Below are positions 10,034 through 22,005 of a DNA stretch of 64,000 nucleotides, piece by piece. Source of the DNA: Ascaphus truei (taxonomy: Eukaryota; Chordata; Amphibia; Anura; Ascaphidae). Under the pieces are notes generated by a model. The model was given only the letters and a program-made list of their open reading frames with translations. It was not told the DNA's origin and searched no databases. Location: positions 146,594,166 to 146,658,165 of the forward strand of contig CM071570.1 in NCBI GenBank assembly GCA_036426205.1, in the 5' to 3' direction. Position 1 is the first letter of the stretch. Each line of letters opens with the position of its first letter. The position numbers and the translations under genes were made by a program.

Positions 10034-11027
10034 TTGTTCTTTTTATGGAAGAGGAACAGAAGAGAATTTACTGCTATTACACAGATTTTAAATTCAAACA
10101 ATCACAATCTGAAGTTAACAACAGAGATTAGTGATACATCAATTCATTTTCTCAACCTATCTAACTCCAAACTACCAGATGAACGCCTCAGAACTATCAC
10201 TTACAGAAAACCAACTGCTACAAACAGTTATCTCAGGGCTGATGATCACCAACCACAACCCCTGATTCGGGGGATAGTGTACCAATAGACCAATTTATGA
10301 GGGTACTTAGAAACTCCACTGATTTTTCTGACTTTAAAATACAAACAAAGATGATGAAGGGTCATTTTTGGAGAGAGGCTGTTCCTCCACCCAGGTTAAA
10401 AAGGCCTATAACAGAGCGCTTAATCTTAACTTTATACTAAAACACAGGAAAACATTGATAAACAGATCAGGTGTATAGCAACCTTTAATATAAAAAACTT
10501 GATATTAAAGAAAGAAATCATGAATAAACACTGGCATATACTCCTCAATGATGACAATATGTAAAATGTGCTTAATAACCATCCCAATATTATGTGAGAA
10601 GAAAATCAGAAATCTTAGGGATTTACTTGTCCACAGCCATTTCTCCACACAGAGATCTTCAGACACCTGGCAACGGAAACAAACCAAAGGTTGTTATAAA
10701 TTCCATAGATGTAAAGCTTGTGAGTTTATTACTCCAAGCAAAAACTTCAAGAATTTGGTTAACACCCAATCCTACCAACATAAACAATTAATTAATCGCA
10801 AAACTGAAGGTGTCATCTACCTTGTGACCTGTCAATATGGCCTCAAATATGTAGGTAAAAGCCACAGACAGTTCAGGAGACAGATTCTAGAACACATTTC
10901 ATCAGTACGTAATGCACTTCATATACCTCTATTGCGACGCATCAGAATAAATCAAGGAGGTAATATCAGGTTTCTGTCCTTCCAGGGAATTGATCCTATT
11001 CCACAGAATACAAGGAAAATAAATTAA
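10034..11027 (+). pseudogene. Penelope-like element relic, RT end and GIY-YIG
   Basis: The segment at about 10100-10288 (ISDTSIHFLNLSNSKL, then TYRKPTATNSYLRADDHQPQ) matches the RT C-terminal 'FLD...YRKPT.....' region of vertebrate PLEs. The frame at 10548-11027 contains NLRDLLVHSHF and then a GIY-YIG nuclease core, GVIYLVTCQYGLKYVGKSHR with RRQILEH downstream. PLEs encode one protein with RT followed by this nuclease, which nicks the target. Here the two parts lie in different frames with stops between, and the N-terminal RT is missing, so it is an old truncated copy. Confidence 0.82.
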
Positions 11028-11385
11028 TTGGGATATACAGCTCCTTCAAAGAGAGTCTATGGATTTACTTACTCCACACAGTTTCACCTAACAGAATAAG
11101 TGAATAATTCATCTACATACCAGTCCTTTAATATCATTTCAACAAAGGTTGAACAAAGGTTCCATGTTTATTGCATTTTTATTACTTTTGTTTTATTTTT
11201 CTGGTTTTTTTTCTTTCAATTTTTTTAAGTTCATAATGCCATTTAACCATAATAAAATAACATCTAGCGTTTCAAAAACAGTGTTTCACTATATCGCTAT
11301 ATTGCTAAAAAGAAATTTGAAAACAAAATAATTATTAAAGATTTGTTTATTAAAATACTTCAACTAATATATAAACTAGTGTTGA
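11028..11385. other. AT-rich, no gene seen
   Basis: Likely 3' flank of the PLE relic. No ORF or repeat boundary recognised. Confidence 0.4.
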
Positions 11386-11790
11386 AGGCGAGTCCTGAGG
11401 ATTGCTTGGTACCGGTATATGGGCCAATTCGCAGTCTGTGTACGGGTTCCCGGTCGGGTAGCATTGGCTTACCTGCAGCTGGCGGTGGAGGGTATGGAAG
11501 ACCACTGGGGAGGGTGACGAGGACCGTGGCGACATCGTTGGAGCAGCAGCAGACATCCTGGTGGCGGTGACAGCAGCAGAAGTTCTTGTTCATTCAGTGG
11601 GAGCTGCGGAACACAGTACACAGCTGATGCTGGTGGGAGCCAGGGAACCATGTGACCGGAGTAGGAGCATTCCTATTGGACAGCCCGGTTCCAGTCCCAG
11701 CCCCCTGCTGCCGGGTCCGGGTAAGTTCAGGGTAGCTGAAAAATTGCCGGGTAAGCCGGGTACCGGGTAATTTCTGGGTACTCAGTACTG
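11386..11790. repeat. GC-rich block, probable interspersed repeat
   Basis: A sharp rise in GC in AT-rich surroundings. The two ends carry related motifs in opposite orientation (GGTACCGGTA near 11409, then GGGTACCGGG near 11757), and CCGGGT/CCGGGTAAG motifs recur at 11713-11770. ORFs here are on all frames and resemble no protein. Probably an LTR or DNA transposon remnant of unknown family. Confidence 0.4.
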
Positions 11791-12602
11791 TACATTACTA
11801 ATATAAACATTAAAGTACCAATGTCTATCATTCCAAATTATCAACACATCTACAACTTGGTACAGCACTTCACTTGGTTAATTTACCAACTTTTAATTTT
11901 TCGTCTCTGGTTGTCAAGGTAATGGAACACTAGAAGGGGGCCATCTGAGATGCATCACGCCGACCCAGAAGAAGCGGTTTTCAACAGTGTAACATATGTC
12001 AGGTTTTTCTGATGTCACAGCTTGGTGGCTTTCATTCCGATGGCCATCTACTAGTGGTATTCCCTGTTGTACTGCTGATTGAAGCCTGTTTGCACTCTTT
12101 ATGCACCCATTGGTGCTTCTATTAACCACCTTATTTACTGCAGTACCTACCTTTGATGCTAGTGTATACTTGGGACTTGAAGGTTTTGCTCAAAGTTATT
12201 TGGTATAGGGAACAACTACCCTTCCCAACTCTCCCGCTATCCTCCCTTACTTTAGAATTTAAGAATCAGTCTTAAGGGTCAGTAGCAGTTATATGGAGTC
12301 CAGGGCATTGTACACATTTCTTGCTGTTCAGTTTCTCTATCCCAGAGCCCAATTGTTTGCTTCTGCTCCAGTCACTTGGCATCTCAACACATTCTCTTTC
12401 ACCTCCTGATGTTCATGGAGGAAATATATCATAAACAAGGTTTTTCTTTAATGGTTCACATTTATTGAATATCTATTGCGATTCCTCCCATTACCCTCCC
12501 TCTTTGCAGGTATCCAACACACAAGGGCCATTTTCACTCAATATAGTATAACTGTTTGGGTGAACACCTGATTGAGTCATCAAACAGTGTTTCCGAGTCA
12601 TA
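11791..12602. other. No gene seen
   Basis: AT-rich, without a convincing feature. Confidence 0.4.
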
Positions 12603-12745
12603 CAGCAGAAAGTGAAGAAACAGGCACTCGGTCTTAATCAGCAACAATGAGGTTTAATGTGTTAATGTGTTAATGTGTTTTCATGGCACATTAAACCTCA
12701 TTGTTGCTGATTAAGACAGAGTGCCTGTTTCTTCACTTTCTGCTG
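12603..12745. repeat. Long hairpin, 59-bp arms
   Basis: Arm 12603-12661 (starting CAGCAGAAAGTGAAGAAACA) is the reverse complement of 12687-12745 with about one mismatch. The 25-bp spacer is made of GTTAATGT repeats. The near perfection implies recent formation or gene conversion. Its architecture is like the fold-backs at 2628-2854 and 49203-49380. Confidence 0.9.
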
Positions 12746-13427
12746 GACTGCTTTGGGACGTCAGGAGCTCCCCAGAACCCGTGCACCGGCAGCTAAGTAC
12801 CCCACATTTAATAGTGTGTCAGAGTGCGTGCACTACCCTCTATCCGAGTCATACAGCCACACATTGACTACCGGATAATCAAGTTCTGGGGGACCTTTGG
12901 TATATATATTGATACAAATGCCACTGTATATTTTTTCTTGACCTGCGATCATCTCTGAATTCCTCTTTCAGTACACTCTAGGGGAATATGATACCTTACC
13001 AAACTACCTTACCATAAAACTCCTAACCTTAATCTCTAACTCAACCGCTAAATTCACCTTTATATTAACTTACCTTGGAGAAACTGCTGATAACAGAGGG
13101 TCTAGCAGAAGAGCAGCTTCGTCGGAGGGTCACTCTGTGGCCAGACGCTGGCAAAGATTCAGTGCTCACAGGGCCTCTTCTGTAGTCTCTACTGGTGTGT
13201 GTTCCTGCTGTATTTAAAAGCTAATATTTTGGTATATAAAGCAAGCGATTAATGGGCTAACAGCATCTTACCATTAGGTTTATTTGTGCACTTTTCTAAA
13301 GGATGTACACTAGTTTCAAAAGACAGGACACATACTCTAGAAACAAAAGGATGTGATGCCCCTTTCACCTGTATCATGGAAAGCAGTTCACTTTAGTACC
13401 AGATATAAGTTATATGTACACAAATTT

Positions 13428-13466
13428 ATCTCGACAAAGGTCAGTGTATTTGACCGAAATGTCGAT
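13428..13466 (+). ncRNA. Hammerhead-like motif 2
   Basis: CTCGACAAA, then stem GGTCA/TGACC with a 7-nt loop, then GAAATGTCGA. Same layout as the motif at 2733-2768. First box is degenerate. Confidence 0.35.
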
Positions 13467-14461
13467 CTGTGTGGATTAAAATTTATTTTTTGTATGAAGA
13501 CCTCTGGAGTGCCAGTTCCTTCTTGTTTTTGAAGATGTGTCCTGCATTATACTGTAGGTCTCTCTTATGGGGAATGATCTCTGTGCACCAGAGGTAGTTA
13601 TATAGATCCAGTGAGTGCACCTAACCTCTTTCTTCTCACTAGTTTCATAAGCGATAATTATGCGTCACGTTTTTCAATACAGTTAACTTTTGCAAGGTAG
13701 TTAATAGGCTTCGTGGTGACTACAACTGACATATGCAATGTCCTGCTTATTAAATTAGACCAGCAGTTAGACAGACGCCTTCAGGGGATAAACGTTTTAA
13801 TTTTGTGTCACTAAATTATATTTACACTTATATACTAATTCCATGTGTTGTAAAGTAAATTGGTGGTTTTAAAACCTACTTTATTTTATAGTACACTTTT
13901 TGTACACTGACATAATAAAAACTACATTTTACTTACTACTAATTATCTCAAATCAAACATTTACCTATCTGTGCTATGCACCATATTTATGATGTCTTTT
14001 CCTGTGTATTTCTTTGATGCACTTCTACTGCTCTTGATTACCTCATAGGTAACACCCAACTCAACCATTATAAAGATTTGGGTAGAGCAAAGTTCCTCTA
14101 CACCATTTTGCATGTTTAATCATATTTAGACATTGTACAAAATCTAAATTAGTTATATCTACATACATTAAACATTGTAGGTCATTAGTGTAGCATACAG
14201 TAAGAACACTATGCTTCTACCAAAGTAACAAGTAATACTTTCACATATATGAACAAAAGAGTACAAACATCATGCATTGCCCATATTGGTCAAAAAGTAA
14301 GAGTCAATTCACAAAATGCCATGTCTACTTTCATACATGTCATACTTACCATGGAGAAGAATGAATCAGGAGGTTGAAAGAATTCCAGAAGGTAAGTTAC
14401 AGCCACAAATAGCACACCAACATCAAAACATGAATGAACAATATTCATTCTTCAACACACA
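13467..14461. other. AT-rich, no gene seen
   Basis: No ORF or repeat I can name. Confidence 0.4.
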
Positions 14462-14812
14462 AATCACAACTCTGCATTCCTCTCTCTCTTTTCTCTCTCT
14501 TCCCCCAATCTCCCTTACTTCTCTCTTTCCCCCTCTCTCTCTTCTGTTTTTCCGTTCCACTCCTCTCTCTCCCCTCTCTTCCTTTTCTACCTAACCCCTC
14601 TCTTCCCTGTCTCTTCACCTTGTGCCTCTTACCCCTGCCTCTTCCCCTCCCCCTCTCTCTTCCCTCTCTCTTCCCCATCTCTCCTCCCCTTTCTCTCTCT
14701 CTTCCTTCTGTCTCTCTCCCCTCTCTCTTCCTTCTCTATCGTCCCCTCTTTCTCTCTTCCCTCTCTCTCTTCCACATCTTTCTCTCTTCATCCTCTTTTT
14801 TTATCTTTTGAG
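14462..14812. repeat. Polypyrimidine tract (CTCTCTTCC-rich)
   Basis: About 350 bp almost wholly C/T on the plus strand, built of CTCTCT, TTCCC and CCCCTCT units with irregular period. Serine/leucine-rich ORFs in it (14316-14825) are translation artefacts. Such homopurine/homopyrimidine DNA can adopt triplex (H-DNA) structure. Confidence 0.9.
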
Positions 14813-15499
14813 GTCATCACCATAGATGTGGGTGAAGTAGCAGAGGCACCCTATGCACCTCCACTGGCTGCATCATCACCACCTCGAAAAAGCAGAGACA
14901 GGGAGTCGGGGCATCACTCTTCGCAACACCAACAGAGTCAGTATATACATATCCAAATTCAGGACAGTTTCTGCCAACACAAGTATCTCATGCCAATAGG
15001 GCATCAGGTTGTATAGTCCATCACCAGCTTGGCAAATCTGGTGGTCTACATATTGCAGGAGGCTATTGAGGTCATGTGCCATCGGTCCAGTTTAAGCACA
15101 TTGTCTACATATTGGCCTCTGGATGGTCTACCCACACTGGCAATTTAAGATTAGCAATTAGGGGGTGTGGGGGGGGGGGAGATTTGTCAGGATTTTGAAT
15201 TCAGACAATAGAAAAGCTGGAACATAAGGCTATGACATTCAATATTTCTCTTGATGCCGTGGTAGCTAACTTTCAGGTTCATAGGCATATTAATAAATGT
15301 TTGACTTGGTAAAAAATAAGTGAATACATATTTATTTATACAGAAGAGGGGGAGAATATGATCGACTTAGCAGTTATTAGATAAAATTAGTTCACTGCTA
15401 GAGAGAGGGCGGGGCTCAAGAGACAGAGCCTATCAGAAGGGGAAGGGGGCTGTCACTTTGGAAATGCTTCCCACATTAGAAATGTCTTTAAAACATTTT
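14813..15499. other. No clear gene; short unassigned open frame
   Basis: An open frame at about 14814-15016 (AEAPYAPPLAASSPPRKSRD) follows the pyrimidine tract, so a splice-acceptor-like context exists, but I recognise no homology and treat it as unproven. A G-run lies at about 15168-15179. Confidence 0.25.
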
Positions 15500-15710
15500 T
15501 TTTAAATGTTTAAACGCTACAAGTATTTTCTCATAGTATAGTGTTGGGGGGGGGGGGGGTTGCTGGTGGTTGAGTGGGTGGGTAGCTGGGTGCCCATTTG
15601 TTGCTATTGGGGTAATATTTTCCCCCTTGAGGCATAGGTAACCACACTGGCAAATACCCTCTTCACGCACCCCCTCTACCCCCAACAAACCAGGTACTCT
15701 AGTTTAACAA
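15500..15710. mobile_element. DNA transposon family A, fragment
   Basis: GTTGAGTGGGTGGGTAGCTG followed by GGTGCCCATTTGTTGCTA is repeated almost exactly at 16400-16460. It also shares CCCCCAACAAACCAGGTACT with about 16750. It is therefore a truncated extra copy of the family next to copy 2. Contains a G13 run. Confidence 0.65.
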
Positions 15711-16213
15711 ACATAGAGATACCCAACAAGTTCTGAGAAACCACAAACATTACCACATAATATATATAAGTGTCATAAGGAGTGCTAATGGGAGTGGCTA
15801 AATGTATACAACAAAAAACAAACAAAGATGCCAAAAGCTACATCTAATGTGACAAAAATACACAGTGCAATACCTATATATTCTCATGATAAAGGGTCAT
15901 TTAGTTTAACCCTGTGGCCAAAGCATCTTAAGCCTGATGCCACTTTCAAGGCCTGAGCGTTAGCAGGTCCCTGAGTTAAAATTCTTATTTACCTGTATAA
16001 TTACAGGAACAATTATCTGCATTGGATATGTCGTAACCTGGCAAAATTAAACTGACCTGCCAACTTCGAAAGTGGGGAGGGTCAAGCTTAAACCTTGGGG
16101 GGGAGGGGCCACTACCCTCCCAAAAGCAGCTGAGACCAGCTGCACATAGTTAATAAACATACAGAAACCCCAAATATTACCACATAATTGTTTTTTTTAT
16201 TTTAATGTTGCTG
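15711..16213. other. No gene seen
   Basis: AT-rich. It may include more diverged parts of the adjacent transposon copies. Confidence 0.35.
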
Positions 16214-17403
16214 CCACAGAAGATGCGGTAGATGTAGATGAGGATGAAGGCGGCCTTCATCCTGGCAGGGGTAAGTGCAACTTTAATTTACTATATGCTG
16301 GCTGGGTATTTTTTTGGTTTTTAATAAACAAATGCTCTACTACCCAGATTTGGATAATAAAGTTTTTGCCCATTACTGTACTGTATGTGTTGGGGGGGGG
16401 GGGGGGTTGTTGGGGGTTGAGTGGGTGGGTAGCTGGGTGCCCATTTGTTGCTACTGGGGTTATCTTTTCCCCCATTGAGGGCATAGGTAACCACACTGGC
16501 AATCAATTGGTGTATTGGCTACTATTGGTGTTTGTATTGTATTTGAATGTTTATTGGGGTAGAGGGGTGGGTGAAGGGGGTAGTTGCCCTGGGGTGGGTG
16601 GTTAGGCCTCTCTTGGGTTGGTAGCGGGATGGTTTAACACCTTCATTATTGTACCACCAAGGTAACGAAGGGGTTAACTGCTCACGCAACCTTCCCGGTA
16701 GGCCTAACCACCACCCTGTGGCAACTACCCTCTTCACCCACCCCTTCTACCCCCAACAAACCAGGTACTCTAGTTTAACACCATCATTGCCTCAGGGTCT
16801 AGCTGCTATGGCAATTAAGCTGATTTAATTTTAATAACAGTATTGAAGCAAGAGGTCTCCAGAGCTGAACCGCATTAATTTCAGCCTCAGGGACCCCCTT
16901 CTTCAAGAGTTACAGGGATTGGATACCAGTATCCCCTCTGTGTTTAAATGTCCCAGTCAAGTGATATGGGAGATTTACACAATACAGGGAGATACCGGCA
17001 CCCCATTCCGGGGCCTGTAACTAGGGAAGCAGGGGGTCACCAAGGCTAAAATGAAAGTTGTTCAGCTTCGGAAACCCCCTGCTTCAATACTGTGTTATAA
17101 AAATCAAATAAAAACAGTGTGATTGCCTGTAAGAGCTGTGCATGGAGATGCAGCTCTGTCTGTGCAGCTCTCCTCATGCAGATCTTATAGACTGCAGGCA
17201 GATCGCAGTGACAGAATTTAGAAAAAGACAGAGATAAAACACTGCTATCCTGAGCAGAATGGAATTTTCTTACTGAACGGTTTCTGACTTGCAATAACTC
17301 TTTCTGAACACTGTGATAACACACATGTTAGACCAATTGGTAGGGTCATGCTAAAACGTTAGATTTGGCTATGATAACATCAAGGCTACTAGAATAGGCC
17401 CCT
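16214..17403. mobile_element. DNA transposon family A copy 2
   Basis: The right end GCTACTAGAATAGGCCCCT (17385-17403) is identical to the right end of copy 3. Internal blocks shared with copy 3 include GGCCTTCATCCT.GCAGGGG (about 16250), ATTACTGTACTGTATGTGTT-type sequence (about 16372), the GGTAGAGG/GGGTGAAGG stretch (16560) and the GGGGGTC/GACCCCC block (16860-17090). The left terminus was not found, so it is probably truncated. Non-coding. Confidence 0.75.
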
Positions 17404-18488
17404 ATATGTATGTTTAGGGTTTTGTGGGGGATTATTAATCATGTGCTTGTGGAGCAAAAAAACAACAAATTATTTTCGCACAATTGAGATAAGGCTAGGA
17501 ATGATTTTGTTTTTAAGAGAAAAAGCAAAGTTATTCATTAAACCACAATACAGGCGATTAGTATACTTTCGGAAGGAAACTCCCAATCAAGTCAATAGGA
17601 GTTTCCATGTGATGCATTAATTAAACACTGTGCTGCTTTTTCGGAACATCTCTGCACGTGTTCTATATATACTGTATAGAATTCATATGTGTTCCATTGA
17701 ATTTGTGTGCATGTGTGGTATATATCAACTGAATGGAATGCATATGCATTCTTTTCAATTACTGCACGTGCACACCCTAAAACTATTGGAAGGAACACAT
17801 ACTCACCTCGGACCCAGTGCATCCCACTCCAGACACTGCTCACCCAACTCCTGACCCAGCTCAGCCCAAGTCGGACCTAGTGCAATCCCCCAAAAAGTAC
17901 AAAGCTCCAGTCCAACTATATCAGATCATCACTTGCCTGTTGATTTCCCCATCGTGCAGAACTGGAAGTGACTCACATCAGAATCACCGGATGTGATGTG
18001 AGTCTGACCAGAAGTGATCAGATGCCGGGAGAATGCACGAGGGGAGATGGAGGTGAGAGACAAGCTGCATACCAGTGGCTATACATAATCCTAAGTCCTA
18101 TCCAACATGACTATTGGACATACAGAAACAAAGACAAAACCAGCACAGAGTCCCTCACTTATTTATACGCCTCTTACACATGTACAGAATGTGAGTTAAT
18201 TTTGTACATGTTTTTACTATAAATGTGTTATTTTGATCTGCACTATGTCTAGTCCCATTCTTTTTTCCTGAGGTATACCAGCACACATCTTCATGAAAGA
18301 AATACCACAGCCACAGACTGGAGATAAGCTTTAGTTACACCCACTTCTTGTAAGTAGAACAAACTTAAGAGCCAAGATTCCACTCATATATCATTTTTAT
18401 CACAACAGTACACATTATATATTATTTTTCATTTTTGGGTTGATCCTGCTCCCTTTGGATTCTGTGGAGAGCAGCTGTAACTGGTCCC
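17404..18488. other. No gene seen
   Basis: Contains GGAATGCATATG/TGTGTTCCAT motifs (17670-17760) that recur at 22040-22065 beyond the end of copy 3. Otherwise nothing recognised. Confidence 0.35.
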
Positions 18489-19044
18489 TTGATAAGATTC
18501 AGTTTAGCAATGTCAATGAACAATTGTGATGCCACTATACAAGACACATGTACACTTGTGGCCAGACCTGCCAGTGATCATGTCCAACCACCAAATCTGG
18601 AGCAGAGAATGAACACAATGGAAGGGAAAAGGGAACTTCTTTTTCAGAATATAAACCAAATGGTGAGGCACATGGGTCTCTTTTCGATTATGGGTAAACA
18701 GCAAAAGAGAGCACGACATATGGAGGAAACATCTTTCTCCCGCCAGTGCCTCTATGCAATATCCAAATGGTATGAAGCACAAACACATCTCATACAGCAA
18801 TGATATATTTGTGGCTATGAGCCCACGTGCTACAGGGACAGACCTGTTGGAAGTGGCATCACAGAGCTTTTACCTCAGCCTGTTTGCCAAAGCATACCTG
18901 TGCACCACAGAGGCAGAGACTCACCAGTATCTCTGCCCATGGGGATTCAGTAGAACCCTTCCCACATTTAATAATACTAGGGGAAACTTTGCAAAGCTAT
19001 GTTTCACACAGCAGAGGATAGCAGAGTTGATTGGAAGTTCATAG
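18489..19044 (+). other. Two overlapping unassigned ORFs
   Basis: ORFs of 104 codons (18489-18803) and 96 codons (18754-19044) overlap in different frames. Composition is ordinary and not low complexity. The first contains EQRMNTMEGKRELLFQNINQ, which could be helical. No domain recognised. They could be the decayed accessory ORF of a DNA transposon. I do not claim a gene. Confidence 0.2.
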
Positions 19045-19373
19045 TCTACAAGACAGAGGGAGGCAAGTGGAACTGGGTCTTCTGAAATGAGATGGTTAAT
19101 GTGATTCTTTGACAGTGTCATTATTGTCCTTACACTTATAGTTACTGTAATGACTTCAAGCACAAGTAATAGCAGGATCACAACTAACAGCACTACATTT
19201 AACTGATTTAAATTTATCAGATTCATTATCAGTGCCACCACCACAACGACCGCCACCAAAACTATATCCACCTCTTCTTCCCCTGCTTCTACGTCTACTT
19301 TGTAAATATTTATTCAAAAGACTATAACTGGTATTTCTACATGTTTATGAAATTATTTTACTTCACTAATACT

Positions 19374-19376
19374 ATA

Positions 19377-19412
<36 letters not shown>
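19374..19412. repeat. (TA)n microsatellite
   Basis: Uninterrupted TA run next to TACAGTATAT. Confidence 0.95.
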
Positions 19413-19415
<3 letters not shown>

Positions 19416-19554
19416 TATATTGCTATAATATATAGGACAGTGACAGCCGCGGTTATTTGTCCTGCTGTCGCTATGTACTGGGCATCACACTAGGTGTATT
19501 ACAGAGAGAAAATAATATAGACTCAATAGGAAATGGGATCAGTTTAGTTTACCA

Positions 19555-20175
19555 CTTTTATTAAGAAATAATTAATAGCAGCTACAAACTGTTCTGGAAC
19601 ATTATTAATTATTCTTGAGATTATTTATTTACAGTAATATCAATCACTAATAACTGCTCCTGCTATATGTCCAAGTTATTTAATATACTGTGTACAACAA
19701 ACCTATAGCCATGAGGGCCAGACCACACAACTCAAACTCCAGTCAATCACAATGGTAAATAATGCCTGCCTGGTTCTTTTAATGGTTCAGCTAGCTCCAA
19801 CTTTTATTACGTAAATACTGTACACTTTTTAAACTAGAGTGATTTTTTATTAGTGTAATTATATAACCTTTACAGGCTCATCATCAGAGAGGAGAACTGT
19901 ATATCATTATTCTCATCCTGTCATTTCAAACAATTAACAGCAGCCACAGACTATTCTGGAAGATTCATATTTATTCTTGTTGAGATTATTATTTCACAGT
20001 AATATCAATCACCAATATGCTGCTGCTATAGATCCAAATTAGTTAAATACTGTGTACAACAAACAGAAACTTGTAGTCATGAGGGCCAGAGCACACAAGT
20101 TAAACTCCTGTCAATCACAGGTTAATGGCAAAGCCTAGTTGTTAATGGTTCTGCAAAAACTTTTAAGTAAATAAT
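19555..20175. repeat. Two direct copies of a ~260-bp AT-rich block
   Basis: The block at about 19560-19820 (..AATTAATAGCAGCTACAAACT.., ..ACAGTAATATCAATCAC.., ..CTGTGTACAACAAAC.., ..CATGAGGGCCAGA..) is repeated with divergence at about 19925-20175 in the same order, about 365 bp apart. This suggests a local segmental duplication or two insertions of the same repeat. No coding potential. Confidence 0.75.
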
Positions 20176-20569
20176 GCATTCCTTTTTAAGATATAAAACT
20201 ACTACTACAGCAACCGCCTAATCAACCCACAGCTAAACCTGCAATCAATTGCTTCATCTTGATGCTGCAATTCTATTTATTCTCCTTCTTAACTCGTCCA
20301 ACTCCTCCATGGATCGTGGATTACGCTGATTACGGATTATGGTTTGCATTATTGATTCATCATCCGGATTGAAATCCCCAGGCTAAAGGATTCAGCCAAT
20401 CCACGTCCAAATTTAGCAACAACAAAAAATGCACCTATCTCTAGTGCTTGAGACAGGTCTGCTGTGATCAAGCTGTGGGGGTCCATACCTCGGAATGGGA
20501 CCTGCCACAGAATTTATTGTGTTCACAACAGTCATGTGACTGTGATTGGCAGCTGCACTGAAGACACTT
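20176..20569. other. No gene seen
   Basis: Nothing recognised. Confidence 0.35.
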
Positions 20570-22005
20570 AGGGGCCTATTCTAGTAGCTTCAGGAACCAA
20601 CTCATCGAGGATTTTGAGCAGTTCTCGCACAATTTTACAAAGTTGCTTTTGAGAAAGCTTAGATGAGTTGGCCAAATCGTACGGGGACTTCATTTTTTGA
20701 TGAGTTCTCGCTCCTGACCAACTTGCCGAGTGGGAGCTGCCAAAATTCAAAATAGCACAATTTCGAGAAACTAACGCTATTCTAGTAGCTTCGAGAATCT
20801 CATCAGAGCTCTAGAATAGCGAGTTTCTCACAGATCTCATCTCGCAAGCTGAGGGTGGGATGGGATCTGAGAGCAGGACTTAGAATAAAAATATATTTTT
20901 TATTGTGTTCCTTCCAATAGAGGTATGAAGTATGGGGAAGAAGAAAGGAAGGCCTTCATCCTAGCAGGGGTAAGTATAAGTTTTATTTACTTTATGCTGA
21001 CTGGATAATGTTTTATTTTGAATGGGCAAATTAGCTATTATCCTGATATGGATAATAGTAATTGTGCCCATCACTGTACTGTATGTGTTTGGGGGTTGTT
21101 GGGGGTAGAGGAGGTGGGTAGTAGGGTTGTTCTGTTTTTTAATGTTTGTTGGGGGTAGAGGTATTGGGTGAAGGGAGTAGTTGCCTCAAGGTTGGGAAGT
21201 TATGCCTCTCGGGAGGGCATCAGTAGGGGCTAACCACTTCATTACCATAGCGGGTCCCACCGCTATGATAGTGAATGGGGTTAACTCCTCCCGCTACCTT
21301 CCCGGCAGGCCTAACTACCCACCCTGGGGAAACTACCCCCTTGATCCACCCCCTCTTCCCCCCCCAAAAAGGGTACTCTGGTTTAACCCCTTCATTGCCT
21401 TAGCAGCTAGCCGCTAAGGTAATTAAGCTGTTTTTACTTAAATTTGAATACTAGTGTGCAGGACCAGGGGGTCTCTTTAGCTGAACCACATTGATTTCAG
21501 CCTCGGTGAGTCCTGCTTTCCGAGTTACTGAGCCTGTTATAGGGTGCCGATATCCCCATGCAATGTTAAAATCTCCCATATGTGGCCGGGACATTTAAAT
21601 GCATAGGAGATACTGGCACCCCATACAGGGGCCTGTATCTCAGGAAGCAGGTGGTCCCCAGACCTGAAATTAATGTGGTTCAGCTCCAGAGACCCCCTGC
21701 TCCCACACCCTAGCATTCAAATATAAATAAAAACCCTGTGATCACCTGTGAGAGCAATGCAGGGAGAGGTGGCTCTCCCTGTGCAGATCAGATTACGAGA
21801 AGTTCGCAGGGGGAGAACTTAGAGAAAATCTGAAATCACTTTGTTGCTACGCCGAGCGGTATTGGCATTTTCCTGCCTCACAGTTTGAGATGGTTTCAGA
21901 TTCTTTCTGAATACAATCATAACCCTAATGATAAACCATTCAGCGGGAAATGACACATCGTTCCAGATAGCAGCAAAGTCATCGAAGCTACTAGAATAGG
22001 CCCCT
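20570..22005. mobile_element. DNA transposon family A copy 3, 22-bp perfect TIRs
   Basis: 1436 bp bounded by a perfect 22-bp terminal inverted repeat starting AGGGGCCTATTCTAGTAGCT (20570-20591 and 21984-22005). The interior is homologous to copies 1 and 2 and has its own inverted structure around GGGGGTC/GACCCCC. No transposase ORF. TT is present on both outer flanks, too short to call a duplication safely. This is the best-preserved copy and defines the ends of the family. Confidence 0.88.

Noticed and set aside
14316..14825. Leu/Ser-rich ORFs, possibly membrane protein
   Set aside because: Low-complexity pyrimidine tract, and the antisense ORF is equally open.
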